A DNA stretch of 11,484 nt from an uncultured Clostridia bacterium. GTDB taxonomy: Bacteria; Bacillota; Clostridia; Christensenellales; CAG-917. Positions 1 to 6,608 of this stretch are shown here, piece by piece. The stretch's first letter is position 1. Every line of letters begins with the position of its first letter. A model generated the notes under the pieces. That model was not told the origin of the DNA. It did no database searches and was given only the letters and a program-made list of their open reading frames with translations. The DNA lies in NCBI GenBank assembly GCA_947629635.1, contig CANREO010000022.1, forward strand, positions 1 through 11,484, written 5' to 3'. A program made the translations under genes and the position numbers.

Positions 1-1739
1 GGCACCAAGCCAGCAAATACAACGTTCCGCGCATTGCCTTTGTCAACAAAATGGATATAAACGGCGCAAATTTCTATGCCGCCGTCCAGATGATGAAGGA
101 CAGACTGAATGCAAACGCAGTGCCCATCACGTTGCCGATCGGCAGCGAGGGCGACTTCGAAGGCGTAATCGATTTGTTGACGATGAAGGCGGTGTACTTT
201 GACCAAAAGGACAAAGGCGTCACCTACACATACCGTGATATTCCGTCGGCGTATGAGGACAAGGCTAAGGAATACAGAGCCAAGTTGCTTGAAGCGGCGT
301 CCGATTTCGACGACGACATGGTTGAAAAACTTATCATGGACGACGCCGATTCGATTACGCTTGAACAACTCAAAAAAGCGATCCGCAAAGGTACTATAGA
401 GATGAAATTGAATCCCGTCCTCTGCGGAAGCTCCTATAAGAATACGGGCGTACAACTCATGCTTGACGCCGTTGTGGATTTTTTGCCCGCACCTACGGAC
501 GTAGCAAGTATAGAGGGCAAAAATCCCAAGACGGATCAACCCGAACTCCGTCATCCCGGCGAAGGAGAGCCCTTCAGCGCGCTGGTATTCAAAATCCTTA
601 CGGACGAATTTGTCGGTAAGCTTTCATTCATTCGTATTTACTCGGGCACGTTGGAAACGGGTACTACAGTGTACAATACGGTGAAGGGCGAGACCGAGCG
701 CATAGGTCGTATCCTAAGGATGAATGCTGACAATCGCGAGGATATAACCGCGGCTTATGCCGGAGATATTGTGTCTGTCATTGGCCTCAAGAGAAGCACT
801 ACCGGCGATACGCTTTCGGACAAAAATCATCAGATCGTGCTCGAAAACATGGTATTTCCCGACCCTGTAATAAAGGTCGCGATAGAACCGAAGTCCAAGG
901 CCTCGCAGGAGAGGATGAATACCGCAATCATCAAGTTGCAGGAAGAGGATCCGACATTTAAGGCCTATACCGACAAGGAGACGGGGCAGACGATCATCGC
1001 GGGCATGGGCGAGTTGCACCTCGACATCATAGTCGACAGGATGCTCAGAGAGTTCAAGGTCGAGGCGAATATCGGCAGGCCGCAGGTGAGTTATCGCGAG
1101 ACAATCACACGTCCTGCAAAGGCGCAAGGCAAATTTGTGCGTCAGTCCGGCGGTCACGGACAGTACGGAGACATCGTAATCGAAATAGAACCCAATCCCG
1201 AAAAAGGCTTGGAAATGGAAAATTGTATCGTAGGCGGCGTGGTGAGCAAAGAGTTTGCAAATGCCGCGTGGGAGGGGATCAAGGAAGCCGCGCTCAGCGG
1301 CGTGCTTGCCGGATATGAACTGGTTGACTTCAAGGTAAAACTTGTGGACGGCAGCATGCATGAGGTGGATAGCTCCGAAATGGCGTTCAAAATAGCCGGC
1401 TCAATGGCATTCAAAGAGGCGGCGGCAAAGGCGGCGGCGACGCTGTTGGAGCCTATAATGAAGGTCGAGGTCGTAACTCCCGACGATTATCTCGGGGACG
1501 TGATGAGCAATCTCAATTCGCGTCGCGGACAAGTGAAGGGCATAGAACCCAGAAACGGAGCGCAAGTCGTTGATTGTGACGTGCCTCTCAGCGAAATGTT
1601 CGGTTATGCAACATCTTTGCGTAGCATTACGCAGGGAAGAGCAAGCTTCACAATGTTGTTTGATCACTATGACGTCGTGCCGAAGAGCGTGGCGGAAAAG
1701 ATCATAGGCGATGTGAAGACTAAAGACGCCAAAAAGTAA
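1..1739 (+). CDS. fusA: Elongation factor G, 5'-truncated by the window edge
   Basis: EF-G is the cytoplasmic GTPase that drives ribosomal translocation and, with RRF, ribosome recycling. The reading frame is open from base 3 (HQASKYNVPRIAFVNKMD), so the ATG at 51 is internal and not the start. By comparison with full-length EF-G (about 690-700 residues), roughly 125 N-terminal residues holding the P-loop and switch regions lie outside the window; 578 codons are visible. The G4 motif NKMD is near the left edge. Domain II (SFIRIYSGTLETG), domain III (AGMGELHLDIIVDRMLREF), domain IV (QSGGHGQYGDI) and domain V (PDDYLGDVMSNLNSRRGQVKG) follow in the normal order, and the C-terminus is complete. 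The stop lies 78 bp before tuf, so the two are probably co-transcribed as in str-type operons. I see no sign of a divergent EF-G paralogue, but the missing G1-G3 motifs cannot be checked. Confidence 0.97.
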   Translation, partial: HQASKYNVPRIAFVNKMDINGANFYAAVQMMKDRLNANAVPITLPIGSEGDFEGVIDLLTMKAVYFDQKDKGVTYTYRDIPSAYEDKAKEYRAKLLEAASDFDDDMVEKLIMDDADSITLEQLKKAIRKGTIEMKLNPVLCGSSYKNTGVQLMLDAVVDFLPAPTDVASIEGKNPKTDQPELRHPGEGEPFSALVFKILTDEFVGKLSFIRIYSGTLETGTTVYNTVKGETERIGRILRMNADNREDITAAYAGDIVSVIGLKRSTTGDTLSDKNHQIVLENMVFPDPVIKVAIEPKSKASQERMNTAIIKLQEEDPTFKAYTDKETGQTIIAGMGELHLDIIVDRMLREFKVEANIGRPQVSYRETITRPAKAQGKFVRQSGGHGQYGDIVIEIEPNPEKGLEMENCIVGGVVSKEFANAAWEGIKEAALSGVLAGYELVDFKVKLVDGSMHEVDSSEMAFKIAGSMAFKEAAAKAAATLLEPIMKVEVVTPDDYLGDVMSNLNSRRGQVKGIEPRNGAQVVDCDVPLSEMFGYATSLRSITQGRASFTMLFDHYDVVPKSVAEKIIGDVKTKDAKK

Positions 1740-1817
1740 GCGCTTATATTATATAGATTATTTATATAAGAACTTATTTTGGATAATAAAAAGCCAAAAA
1801 ATTTGGAGGAAAGAAAT

Positions 1818-3023
1818 ATGGCAAAAGCGAAATTTGAAAGAACTAAGCCGCATGTCAACATCGGTACCATCGGTCACGTTGACCACGGCAAGACCACTCT
1901 TACCGCTGCTATTACGATGTACAGTGCTTCTCAGGGCAAAGCCCGCGTCATGAAGTACGACGAAATCGATAAGGCGCCGGAAGAGAAAGCAAGAGGCATC
2001 ACGATCAACACTGCTCACGTTGAGTATGAGACAGATAAGCGTCACTATGCGCACGTTGACTGCCCCGGCCACGCTGACTATGTCAAAAACATGATCACCG
2101 GTGCTGCTCAGATGGACGGCGCAATACTGGTCGTTGCCGCGTCTGACGGCCCCATGCCTCAGACTCGTGAGCACATCCTTCTTGCCCGTCAGGTTGGTGT
2201 TCCTTACATCCTGGTGTTCCTCAACAAATGCGACCAGGTCGACGACGAGGAGTTGCTTGAGCTCGTCGAGATGGAAGTCCGCGAGTTGTTGACAGAGTAT
2301 GGCTTCCCCGGAGACGACACCCCCATCATTCGCGGTTCTGCACTCAATGCTATGAATGCGGGTCTTGCCGGCAAGTGGGATGATCCCGCTCTTGATCCTA
2401 TCAGACAATTGTTGGACGCTGTTGACAGCTACATTCCCGATCCTCAGCGCGATACGGATAAGCCCTTCCTTATGCCTGTTGAAGACGTCTTCACGATCAC
2501 AGGCCGCGGCACCGTTGCTACCGGTAGAGTTGAGCGTGGTATGCTCAAGATGGGCGACAAGGTCGAGATCGTCGGTCTGCGTCCCGATAAGAGAGAGACA
2601 ACGGTCACGGGCATCGAGATGTTCCGCAAGTTGCTTGACTATGCAGAGGGCGGCGACAACATCGGCGCACTGCTCCGCGGCATTGACAGAAAGGATATCG
2701 AGCGCGGCCAAGTTTTGGCTAAGCCCGGCTCCATTCATCCTCACACTCACTTCACAAGCCAAGTGTATGTCTTGACAAAGGAAGAGGGTGGACGTCATAC
2801 GCCGTTCTTTGACGGATATCGTCCTCAGTTCTACTTCAGGACAACGGACGTTACCGGCTCCATCAAACTGCCCGCCGGCACAGAAATGGTCATGCCCGGC
2901 GACCATATCGATATGGAAATCACCCTCATCACCCCGATCGCTATCGAGGAAGGATTGCGTTTCGCTATCCGCGAGGGCGGCAGAACGGTTGGCTCCGGCG
3001 TCGTTGCAAAGATTATCGAATAA
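1818..3023 (+). CDS. tuf: Elongation factor Tu
   Basis: EF-Tu is the GTPase that delivers aminoacyl-tRNA to the ribosomal A site. The protein is 401 residues, normal for bacterial EF-Tu. Visible motifs are the P-loop GHVDHGKT (19-26), the switch I segment RGITINTAHVEYET (59-72), DCPGH (81-85, with catalytic His85), NKCD (136-139) and the SAL motif (174-176). Domains II and III follow, for example GRGTVATGRVERG and LPAGTEMVMPGDH. I chose the ATG at 1818 because it follows TTTGGAGGAA at 1802-1811 and gives the canonical MAKAKFERTKPHVNIG start; an in-frame upstream ATG at 1779 would add 13 unconserved residues. Codon choice looks more biased than in fusA, as expected for a very highly expressed gene. 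It sits between fusA and rpmG. Confidence 0.98.
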   Translation: MAKAKFERTKPHVNIGTIGHVDHGKTTLTAAITMYSASQGKARVMKYDEIDKAPEEKARGITINTAHVEYETDKRHYAHVDCPGHADYVKNMITGAAQMDGAILVVAASDGPMPQTREHILLARQVGVPYILVFLNKCDQVDDEELLELVEMEVRELLTEYGFPGDDTPIIRGSALNAMNAGLAGKWDDPALDPIRQLLDAVDSYIPDPQRDTDKPFLMPVEDVFTITGRGTVATGRVERGMLKMGDKVEIVGLRPDKRETTVTGIEMFRKLLDYAEGGDNIGALLRGIDRKDIERGQVLAKPGSIHPHTHFTSQVYVLTKEEGGRHTPFFDGYRPQFYFRTTDVTGSIKLPAGTEMVMPGDHIDMEITLITPIAIEEGLRFAIREGGRTVGSGVVAKIIE

Positions 3024-3047
3024 GGTTTGTTCTTTCAATAATATAGA

Positions 3048-3092
3048 CAATACTCTACACGGCAGATGCCTGCCGTGTAGGGTGTCGTATTG
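3048..3092 (+). other. Stable hairpin between tuf and rpmG
   Basis: CTACACGGCA (3055-3064) and TGCCGTGTAG (3071-3080) form a perfect 10-bp stem with the 6-nt loop GATGCC. A second outer helix, CAATAC (3048-3053) with GTATTG (3087-3092), closes the structure across an asymmetric internal loop (1 nt on one side, 6 on the other). No T-run follows, so it is not a standard intrinsic terminator. It could be an RNA-processing or mRNA-stability element separating the very abundant tuf message from the rpmG-secE-nusG message, or a partial terminator. The pairing is visible; the role is inferred. Confidence 0.6.
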
Positions 3093-3120
3093 ATGAAGTG
3101 GACAAAAAGGAGGCTACAAT

Positions 3121-3285
3121 ATGGCTCAAAAGGGAGCAAGAGTTAAGGTTGTGCTTGCGTGCACCGAGTGCAAACAACGCAATTACAATCTGACTAAAAA
3201 TAAGCAGAAGCATCCTGACAGACTGGAGCTTCAAAAGTATTGCAGATTCTGCAAAAAGCATACCTTGCATAGAGAGACAAAGTAA
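3121..3285 (+). CDS. rpmG: 50S ribosomal protein L33, zinc-binding form
   Basis: This 54-residue gene encodes L33, a small protein of the large ribosomal subunit. The start is set by AGGAGG at 3108-3113, seven bases before the ATG. The sequence has the L33 core RVKVVLACTECKQRNY and ends KHTLHRETK. Four cysteines form two CxxC pairs, Cys14/Cys17 and Cys41/Cys44, marking the zinc-ribbon (C+) form; zinc-free paralogues lack them. Their presence suggests normal function requires zinc. Many bacteria have both forms, and whether this genome carries a zinc-independent copy cannot be seen here. The position directly before secE is the usual one for L33 in Firmicutes. Confidence 0.95.
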   Translation: MAQKGARVKVVLACTECKQRNYNLTKNKQKHPDRLELQKYCRFCKKHTLHRETK

Positions 3286-3308
3286 GGTTTTATTAGGAGG
3301 CATTCAAT

Positions 3309-3668
3309 ATGGCAAAGAAAAAGCCAAACACCGATACCTCGACCATGGAGACAAACGCGGAGGCAAACAATAGGTCTGCCATCACCGCCGATGAACCCGT
3401 AACTTCGTCCAAAAAAGCCAAGAAAACCGCAGCCAAGAAAAAATCCGATAAGCCCAATATCTTCAAAAGAATGTGGAAGGGACTGAAAGGTATTTTTTCA
3501 GAGCTTAAGAAGGTCAGTTGGCCAAAGGGTAAAGAGGTTGGAAACAATACGGTGGTCGTTTTGATCGTCGTAGTGATTTTCTTCGTAATACTTTTCGGCA
3601 TCGACTACGTACTGTCAGGCTTACTAGGGCTGGTGACAAACGGCTCCTGGACAACCTTATTCATTTGA
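3309..3668 (+). CDS. secE: Preprotein translocase subunit SecE
   Basis: SecE is the clamp subunit of the SecYEG protein-conducting channel in the cytoplasmic membrane. The protein has 119 residues. The diagnostic amphipathic-helix motif SELKKVSWP lies at 64-72 and is followed by one transmembrane helix at about 81-105 (TVVVLIVVVIFFVILFG). The C-terminal part is the minimal single-span SecE of most bacteria. The first 50 or so residues are a low-complexity, Lys/Ala/Thr-rich extension that looks disordered. Minimal SecE proteins are about 60-75 residues, so this tail is longer than usual but not unprecedented. The start is supported by AGGAGG at 3295-3300. The gene lies 23 bp after rpmG and 9 bp before nusG, consistent with one operon. 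Confidence 0.95.
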   Translation: MAKKKPNTDTSTMETNAEANNRSAITADEPVTSSKKAKKTAAKKKSDKPNIFKRMWKGLKGIFSELKKVSWPKGKEVGNNTVVVLIVVVIFFVILFGIDYVLSGLLGLVTNGSWTTLFI

Positions 3669-3677
3669 GAGGAATTT

Positions 3678-4208
3678 ATGGAAAATCAAGAACAACAAGC
3701 CAAGTGGTATGTCATACATACATACTCCGGATATGAAAACGCCGTAGAGCAGGACTTGCGCAACATGGTGGACAACAACAATCTTCACGATTACATCTTT
3801 GATATAAAGGTGCCCGTCGAGGATGATATTGTCGAACGCAACGGCAAGAAGAAGGTCGTGCAGCGCAAAAAATTTCCCAGTTACGCGTTTATAAAGATGA
3901 TTTATACTAATCATATTTGGTTTATGGTGACAAGGACGCGCGGCGTTACCAGCTTTGTCGGATCAGGCGGTCGTCCGATTGCCCTCACCGACGAGGAGAT
4001 AAGAAGGATAGGACTTGAGGAGATCACCATTGAAAACTTCGACATAGCCGTCGGAGACAATGTAAAGATCATCAACGGGCCGCTTGACACGTTTATCGGC
4101 GTTGTGGATTCTATAAATACAGAACATCAAAAGGTCAAGGTTATCGTAGCAATGTTCGGGCGACAGACACCTGTCGAGCTTGACTTTGCACAAGTAGAAA
4201 AACTCTAA
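3678..4208 (+). CDS. nusG: Transcription termination/antitermination protein NusG
   Basis: NusG binds RNA polymerase through its N-terminal NGN domain and modulates pausing, termination and transcription-translation coupling through its C-terminal KOW domain. The 176-residue product begins KWYVIHTYSGYENAVEQDL, a typical NGN opening. It contains FPSYAFIKM (67-75) and RGVTSFVGSGGRP (88-100), and carries the KOW motif in VGDNVKIINGPLDTFIGVV (125-143). The length is ordinary and there is no extra domain insertion. The start at 3678 is supported by GAGAGGA just upstream, overlapping the secE stop. secE-nusG adjacency is highly conserved in bacteria. The L1-type leader before rplK begins just after its stop. 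Confidence 0.97.
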   Translation: MENQEQQAKWYVIHTYSGYENAVEQDLRNMVDNNNLHDYIFDIKVPVEDDIVERNGKKKVVQRKKFPSYAFIKMIYTNHIWFMVTRTRGVTSFVGSGGRPIALTDEEIRRIGLEEITIENFDIAVGDNVKIINGPLDTFIGVVDSINTEHQKVKVIVAMFGRQTPVELDFAQVEKL

Positions 4209-4217
4209 AGCGTATAA

Positions 4218-4234
4218 GCGCAGTCGCGCTGCGC
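4218..4234 (+). other. Short GC-rich hairpin upstream of the rplK leader
   Basis: GCGCAG (4218-4223) and CTGCGC (4229-4234) make a perfect 6-bp stem with a TCGCG loop. It lies 10 bases after the nusG stop and just before the predicted L1-binding leader. It has no T-run, so it is not a terminator. It may be an extra helix of the leader or a pausing/processing hairpin. Confidence 0.4.
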
Positions 4235-4236
4235 AA

Positions 4237-4276
4237 GTGGGAGGCGGCAAATACTTTCAGGCCGTCGCAATACCAC
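4237..4276 (+). promoter_or_regulatory. L1-binding leader of rplK-rplA, a mimic of the 23S rRNA L1 site
   Basis: L1 is known to repress its own L11-L1 operon by binding an mRNA leader that resembles its 23S rRNA site. Here GTGGGAGGCGGC (4237-4248) faces GCCGTCGCAATACCAC (4261-4276). GTGG pairs with CCAC, and GGCGGC pairs with GCCGTC (one G-U). Between them is an asymmetric internal loop, GA opposite GCAATA. The same strings, GUGGGAGGC and AAUACCAC, occur in the L1-stalk region of E. coli 23S rRNA as I recall it. The ribosome binding site AGGAGG (4285-4290) lies 9 nt beyond, so L1 binding would plausibly block rplK initiation. The sequence match is direct; the mechanism is inferred from the known family. 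Confidence 0.75.
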
Positions 4277-4294
4277 ATTTAGTCAGGAGGAAAT

Positions 4295-4720
4295 ATGGCT
4301 AAAAAAATTACAGCAGTTGTAAAATTGCAATTGCCGGCCGGCAAGGCAACTCCGGGACCGCCCGTAGGTTCGACGCTTGGCCCTCACGGCATAAACATCG
4401 CAGGTTTTACTAAGGAATTCAATGAAAAGACCTCAAAGGACGCAGGTCTTATAATCCCCGTCGTCATCACGATCTACCAGGATCACTCTTTCACATTCAT
4501 TCTCAAGACGCCTCCGGCGCCCGTCCTCATAAAGAAGGCGTGCGGATTGGAAAGCGGCTCCGCGGCTCCCAACAAGAATAAAGTCGGCAAGCTTACAAAG
4601 GAGCAATTGAGAAAGATTGCGGAACAAAAAATGCCCGACCTCAACGCGGCAAATATCGACACCGCTATGAGCATGATCGCAGGTACGGCTCGCAGCATGG
4701 GCATAACCGTAGAGGAATAA
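4295..4720 (+). CDS. rplK: 50S ribosomal protein L11
   Basis: L11 binds the GTPase-associated centre of 23S rRNA and helps factor-dependent GTP hydrolysis; it is also needed for RelA-type stringent responses. The 141-residue product has the expected length. The proline-rich N-terminal segment LQLPAGKATPGPPVGSTLG (11-29) is present, followed by PHGINIAGFTKEFNEKT. The C-terminal RNA-binding domain includes LTKEQLRKIAEQKMPDLNA and IAGTARSMGI. The start is set by AGGAGG at 4285-4290. Expression is probably limited by L1 binding the leader just upstream. rplA follows after 12 bp, the universal L11-L1 pair. Confidence 0.98.
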   Translation: MAKKITAVVKLQLPAGKATPGPPVGSTLGPHGINIAGFTKEFNEKTSKDAGLIIPVVITIYQDHSFTFILKTPPAPVLIKKACGLESGSAAPNKNKVGKLTKEQLRKIAEQKMPDLNAANIDTAMSMIAGTARSMGITVEE

Positions 4721-4732
4721 CGGAGGTCATAT

Positions 4733-5422
4733 ATGAAACGCGGAAAAAATTATATAGATTCGAAAAAGCTCATCGACAAGACAAAGCAATATGAGGGCCC
4801 CGAGGCGATTGCTCTCGCGCTTCAGATGGCAAAGTCCAAGTTCGATGAAACACTTGAGCTTCACGTCAAGCTCGGTATAGATCCACGTCACGCCGACCAA
4901 CAGGTCAGAGGCGTTGTGGTTTTGCCCAACGGCACAGGTAAAACGGTGCGCGTGCTTGCTATTTGCAAGGGCGAAAAAGCAGACGAAGCAAAAAATGCCG
5001 GCGCTGATTTTGTCGGAGCAGAGGAAATGGTTCAAAAGATTCAATCGGAAAGCTGGTTTGACTACGACGTCATCGTCACTACTCCCGATATGATGGGCGT
5101 AGTCGGTCGTTTGGGTAAGTTGCTCGGCCCCAAGGGCTTGATGCCCAACCCCAAGTCCGGCACGGTCACGATGGACATTGCAAGAGCTATCCACGATATC
5201 AAAGCAGGTAAAGTCGAGTATAGAGTCGACAAGCAGGCCATCTGCCACGTTCCGTTCGGCAAGGTCTCTTTCGGCGCCGAAAAACTTGTGGAAAACTTCA
5301 ACACGCTCATGGACGCCTTGCTTAAGGCAAAGCCGGCGGCGGCAAAGGGCATTTATTTCCGTTCGATCTATATCGCAACGACAATGGGCCCGAGCGTCAA
5401 AGTGCTCTTCAAGATGCAATAA
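4733..5422 (+). CDS. rplA: 50S ribosomal protein L1
   Basis: L1 forms the mobile stalk at the ribosomal E site and is also the translational repressor of the rplK-rplA message. The 229-residue protein has the normal length. It contains the family signature region VVGRLGKLLGPKGLMPNPK (about residues 123-141) and the preceding segment DVIVTTPDMMG. The N-terminus (MKRGKNYIDSKKLIDKTKQY) and C-terminus (SIYIATTMGPSVKVLF) are both typical. GGAGGT at 4722-4727 overlaps the end of rplK by position and fixes the start at 4733. The predicted L1 target lies before rplK, which fits feedback control of both genes. Confidence 0.98.
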   Translation: MKRGKNYIDSKKLIDKTKQYEGPEAIALALQMAKSKFDETLELHVKLGIDPRHADQQVRGVVVLPNGTGKTVRVLAICKGEKADEAKNAGADFVGAEEMVQKIQSESWFDYDVIVTTPDMMGVVGRLGKLLGPKGLMPNPKSGTVTMDIARAIHDIKAGKVEYRVDKQAICHVPFGKVSFGAEKLVENFNTLMDALLKAKPAAAKGIYFRSIYIATTMGPSVKVLFKMQ

Positions 5423-5429
5423 AACACCT

Positions 5430-5465
5430 GTCAAGCGGATGAGAAAATTATCTCATTCGCTTGAC
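5430..5465 (+). other. Long hairpin after rplA overlapping the rplJ promoter
   Basis: GTCAAGCGGATGAGA (5430-5444) and TCTCATTCGCTTGAC (5451-5465) form a 15-bp stem containing one G-U pair, with an AAATTA loop. It starts 8 bases after the rplA stop. The following bases are TTGCAAACTTTAG, not a clean T-run, so it is at best a weak intrinsic terminator; it may protect or process the rplK-rplA mRNA 3' end. Its 3' arm contains most of the -35 box of the next promoter. Confidence 0.6.
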
Positions 5466-5489
5466 TTGCAAACTTTAGTTGTATATAAT
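5461..5489 (+). promoter_or_regulatory. Sigma-A-type promoter for rplJ-rplL
   Basis: A -35 TTGACT at 5461-5466 and a perfect -10 TATAAT at 5484-5489 are separated by exactly 17 bp. The expected start is near 5496, giving a leader of about 140 nt before rplJ. A separate promoter between the L11-L1 and L10-L12 pairs is known in other bacteria. Confidence 0.8.
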
Positions 5490-5499
5490 CAAACCGTTC

Positions 5500-5600
5500 C
5501 TAAGACAGCAAGTGGCTTTTGCCGTAATGAAAGCTTGCCGAGGATGATATAGCGTCGTATAGTATGCGTCATCCGTCTTCGGAATGACGCTATTTTATTT
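5500..5600 (+). promoter_or_regulatory. L10 leader with transcription attenuator (rplJ-rplL)
   Basis: In Bacillus, the L10-L12 complex represses rplJ-rplL by binding a leader RNA and promoting termination. Here a candidate binding helix is GCAA (5509-5512) with TTGC, and GCTTT (5515-5519) with AAAGC, with a short GT-rich bulge between them as in kink-turn-like sites. It is followed by GCTTGCCGAGG (5533-5543). A terminator hairpin follows: GCGTCATCCG (5566-5575), loop TCTT, CGG-A-ATGACGC (5580-5590), then TATTTTATTT. GGATGA (5542-5547) can pair with TCATCC (5569-5574), which would destroy the 5' arm of the terminator and act as an antiterminator. Pairings are visible; ligand and mechanism follow from the known family. 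Confidence 0.65.
5566..5600 (+). terminator. Intrinsic terminator within the rplJ leader
   Basis: The stem is GCGTCAT-CCG (5566-5575) against CGG-A-ATGACGC (5580-5590). It has 10 pairs, a one-base bulge at 5583, a TCTT loop and a U-rich tail TATTTTATTT (5591-5600). Its position between a strong promoter and rplJ marks it as a conditional attenuator, not an operon end. Confidence 0.7.
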
Positions 5601-5634
5601 GCGGAACCATCGCACATCAAAACAGGAGGTAAAA

Positions 5635-6135
5635 ATGAACAAGGAAGTTCTAGAGGCCAAAAAGCAGCAGGTTGAAGAAATAAAGCAAAAGATTCAATCA
5701 GCCAAGTCGCTGGTGATACTGAACTACATGGGCTTGACCGTTGCTCAAGACACTGCCTTTCGTAAAGAGCTCAGAGAAAACGGCATCGATTACGCCGTGC
5801 TGAAAAACAGGCTTGTGAAAATTGCGTTCAACGAGCTTGGATATACGCAGTTCGATGACGCGCTAAACGGACCGACAGCTGTTGCTTTTTCTTCCACGGA
5901 CGCGGTAGCACCTGCCAAGTTTATTGTCAAAAACATCAAAGCTTTCAACAAGATGCAGACAAAATGCGGCATGGTCGAAGGCGAATTCATGGATGAAAAA
6001 GGCTTGATACAAATTGCGGATATTCCCTCAAAGGATATTTTGCTGGCAAAGATGCTTGGAAGTATGCAAGCACCGATTTCCAAACTTGCGATATGCTTGA
6101 ACAAGATCGCAGAAGCAAAGGCGGAGCAGGCTTAA
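5635..6135 (+). CDS. rplJ: 50S ribosomal protein L10
   Basis: L10 anchors the L7/L12 stalk to the ribosome at the factor-binding centre, and its complex with L12 is the autorepressor of this operon. The product has 166 residues, the usual length. The N-terminal rRNA/L11-side domain contains LVILNYMGLTV (25-35), the segment LRENGIDYAVLKNRLVKIA, and NGPTAVAF. The C-terminal helical tail (LAICLNKIAEAKAEQA) is where L12 dimers bind. The ATG at 5635 follows AGGAGGT (5624-5630); an upstream in-frame ATG at 5584 lies inside the attenuator and is rejected. rplL starts 52 bp downstream. Confidence 0.97.
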   Translation: MNKEVLEAKKQQVEEIKQKIQSAKSLVILNYMGLTVAQDTAFRKELRENGIDYAVLKNRLVKIAFNELGYTQFDDALNGPTAVAFSSTDAVAPAKFIVKNIKAFNKMQTKCGMVEGEFMDEKGLIQIADIPSKDILLAKMLGSMQAPISKLAICLNKIAEAKAEQA

Positions 6136-6187
6136 GGCGAAGCGCGTAAGTCAAATATTAAAAATAAAATAATTGGAGAATAAAAAA

Positions 6188-6559
6188 ATGGCAGATTTGA
6201 ATAAACTTATGGAAGAAATCAAAGCAATGACAGTGCTTGAGCTCAATGACTTTGTCAAACAGCTCGAGGCAGAGTTCGGCGTAAGCGCAGCGGCACCTGT
6301 CGCAGCGGCAGGCGTAGCAGCGGCAGCAGCTCCCGTAGAGGAAGAAAAGACGGAATTTGACGTCATCCTCAAGGAAATCGGACCTAACAAGGTTCAAGTC
6401 ATCAAGGTCGTCAAGGATGCGACGGGCGTTGGCCTTGTCGAAGCAAAGGGCATCGTCGACGGCGCTCCCAAGACAGTCAAGGAGGCTCTCCCCAAGGACG
6501 CCGCGGAAGCTCTCGTGGCAAAATTCAAAGAGGTCGGCGCTGTTGCGGAACTCAAGTAA
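6188..6559 (+). CDS. rplL: 50S ribosomal protein L7/L12
   Basis: L7/L12 is the multicopy stalk protein that recruits and activates translational GTPases. The 123-residue product shows the standard layout. The N-terminal dimerisation/L10-binding domain is at about 1-33. An Ala/Pro-rich flexible hinge follows at about 34-53 (SAAAPVAAAGVAAAAAPVEE), then the C-terminal factor-binding domain with KVQVIKVVKDATGVGLVEAK and DGAPKTVKEALPK. The ATG at 6188 follows GGAGA at 6175-6179; a TTG at 6173 would give a non-conserved extension. An intrinsic terminator follows 16 bp after the stop. Unlike most bacteria, no rpoB comes next. Confidence 0.98.
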   Translation: MADLNKLMEEIKAMTVLELNDFVKQLEAEFGVSAAAPVAAAGVAAAAAPVEEEKTEFDVILKEIGPNKVQVIKVVKDATGVGLVEAKGIVDGAPKTVKEALPKDAAEALVAKFKEVGAVAELK

Positions 6560-6575
6560 TCGTAAATTCAAAAAT

Positions 6576-6607
6576 ACGCGGTTCGTTGGTGCGGATCGCG
6601 TTTTTTT
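6576..6607 (+). terminator. Intrinsic terminator after rplL
   Basis: ACGCGGTTCG (6576-6585) pairs with CGGATCGCGT (6592-6601), giving 10 bp including two G-U pairs. The loop is TTGGTG and the T-run spans 6601-6607. It marks the end of the ribosomal protein transcript, so the following genes need their own promoter. Confidence 0.85.
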
Positions 6608-6608
6608 G

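Noticed and set aside
1743..1770. AT-rich inverted repeat CTTATAT/ATATAAG between fusA and tuf
   Set aside because: The stem is only 7 A/T-dominated pairs with a 14-nt loop and no T-run, and no convincing promoter pair is present in this gap.
1758..3050. A 430-codon open frame on the minus strand opposite tuf
   Set aside because: It is a mirror of the strongly biased codon use of tuf. It has no ribosome binding site, no recognisable domain and a composition typical of antisense frames; such frames opposite tuf are a common artefact.
3027..3054. Possible promoter TTGTTC-16-AATACT before rpmG
   Set aside because: Both boxes are poor matches, and the -10 falls at the base of the hairpin; read-through from tuf is a simpler explanation.
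3024..3120. A tRNA gene between tuf and rpmG or secE, as seen in other bacteria
   Set aside because: No cloverleaf or TTCRA-type T-arm is present; only the hairpin at 3048-3092 is found.
4727..5434. A 235-codon minus-strand frame opposite rplA
   Set aside because: It lies entirely over a clear L1 gene and has no family features or start signals.
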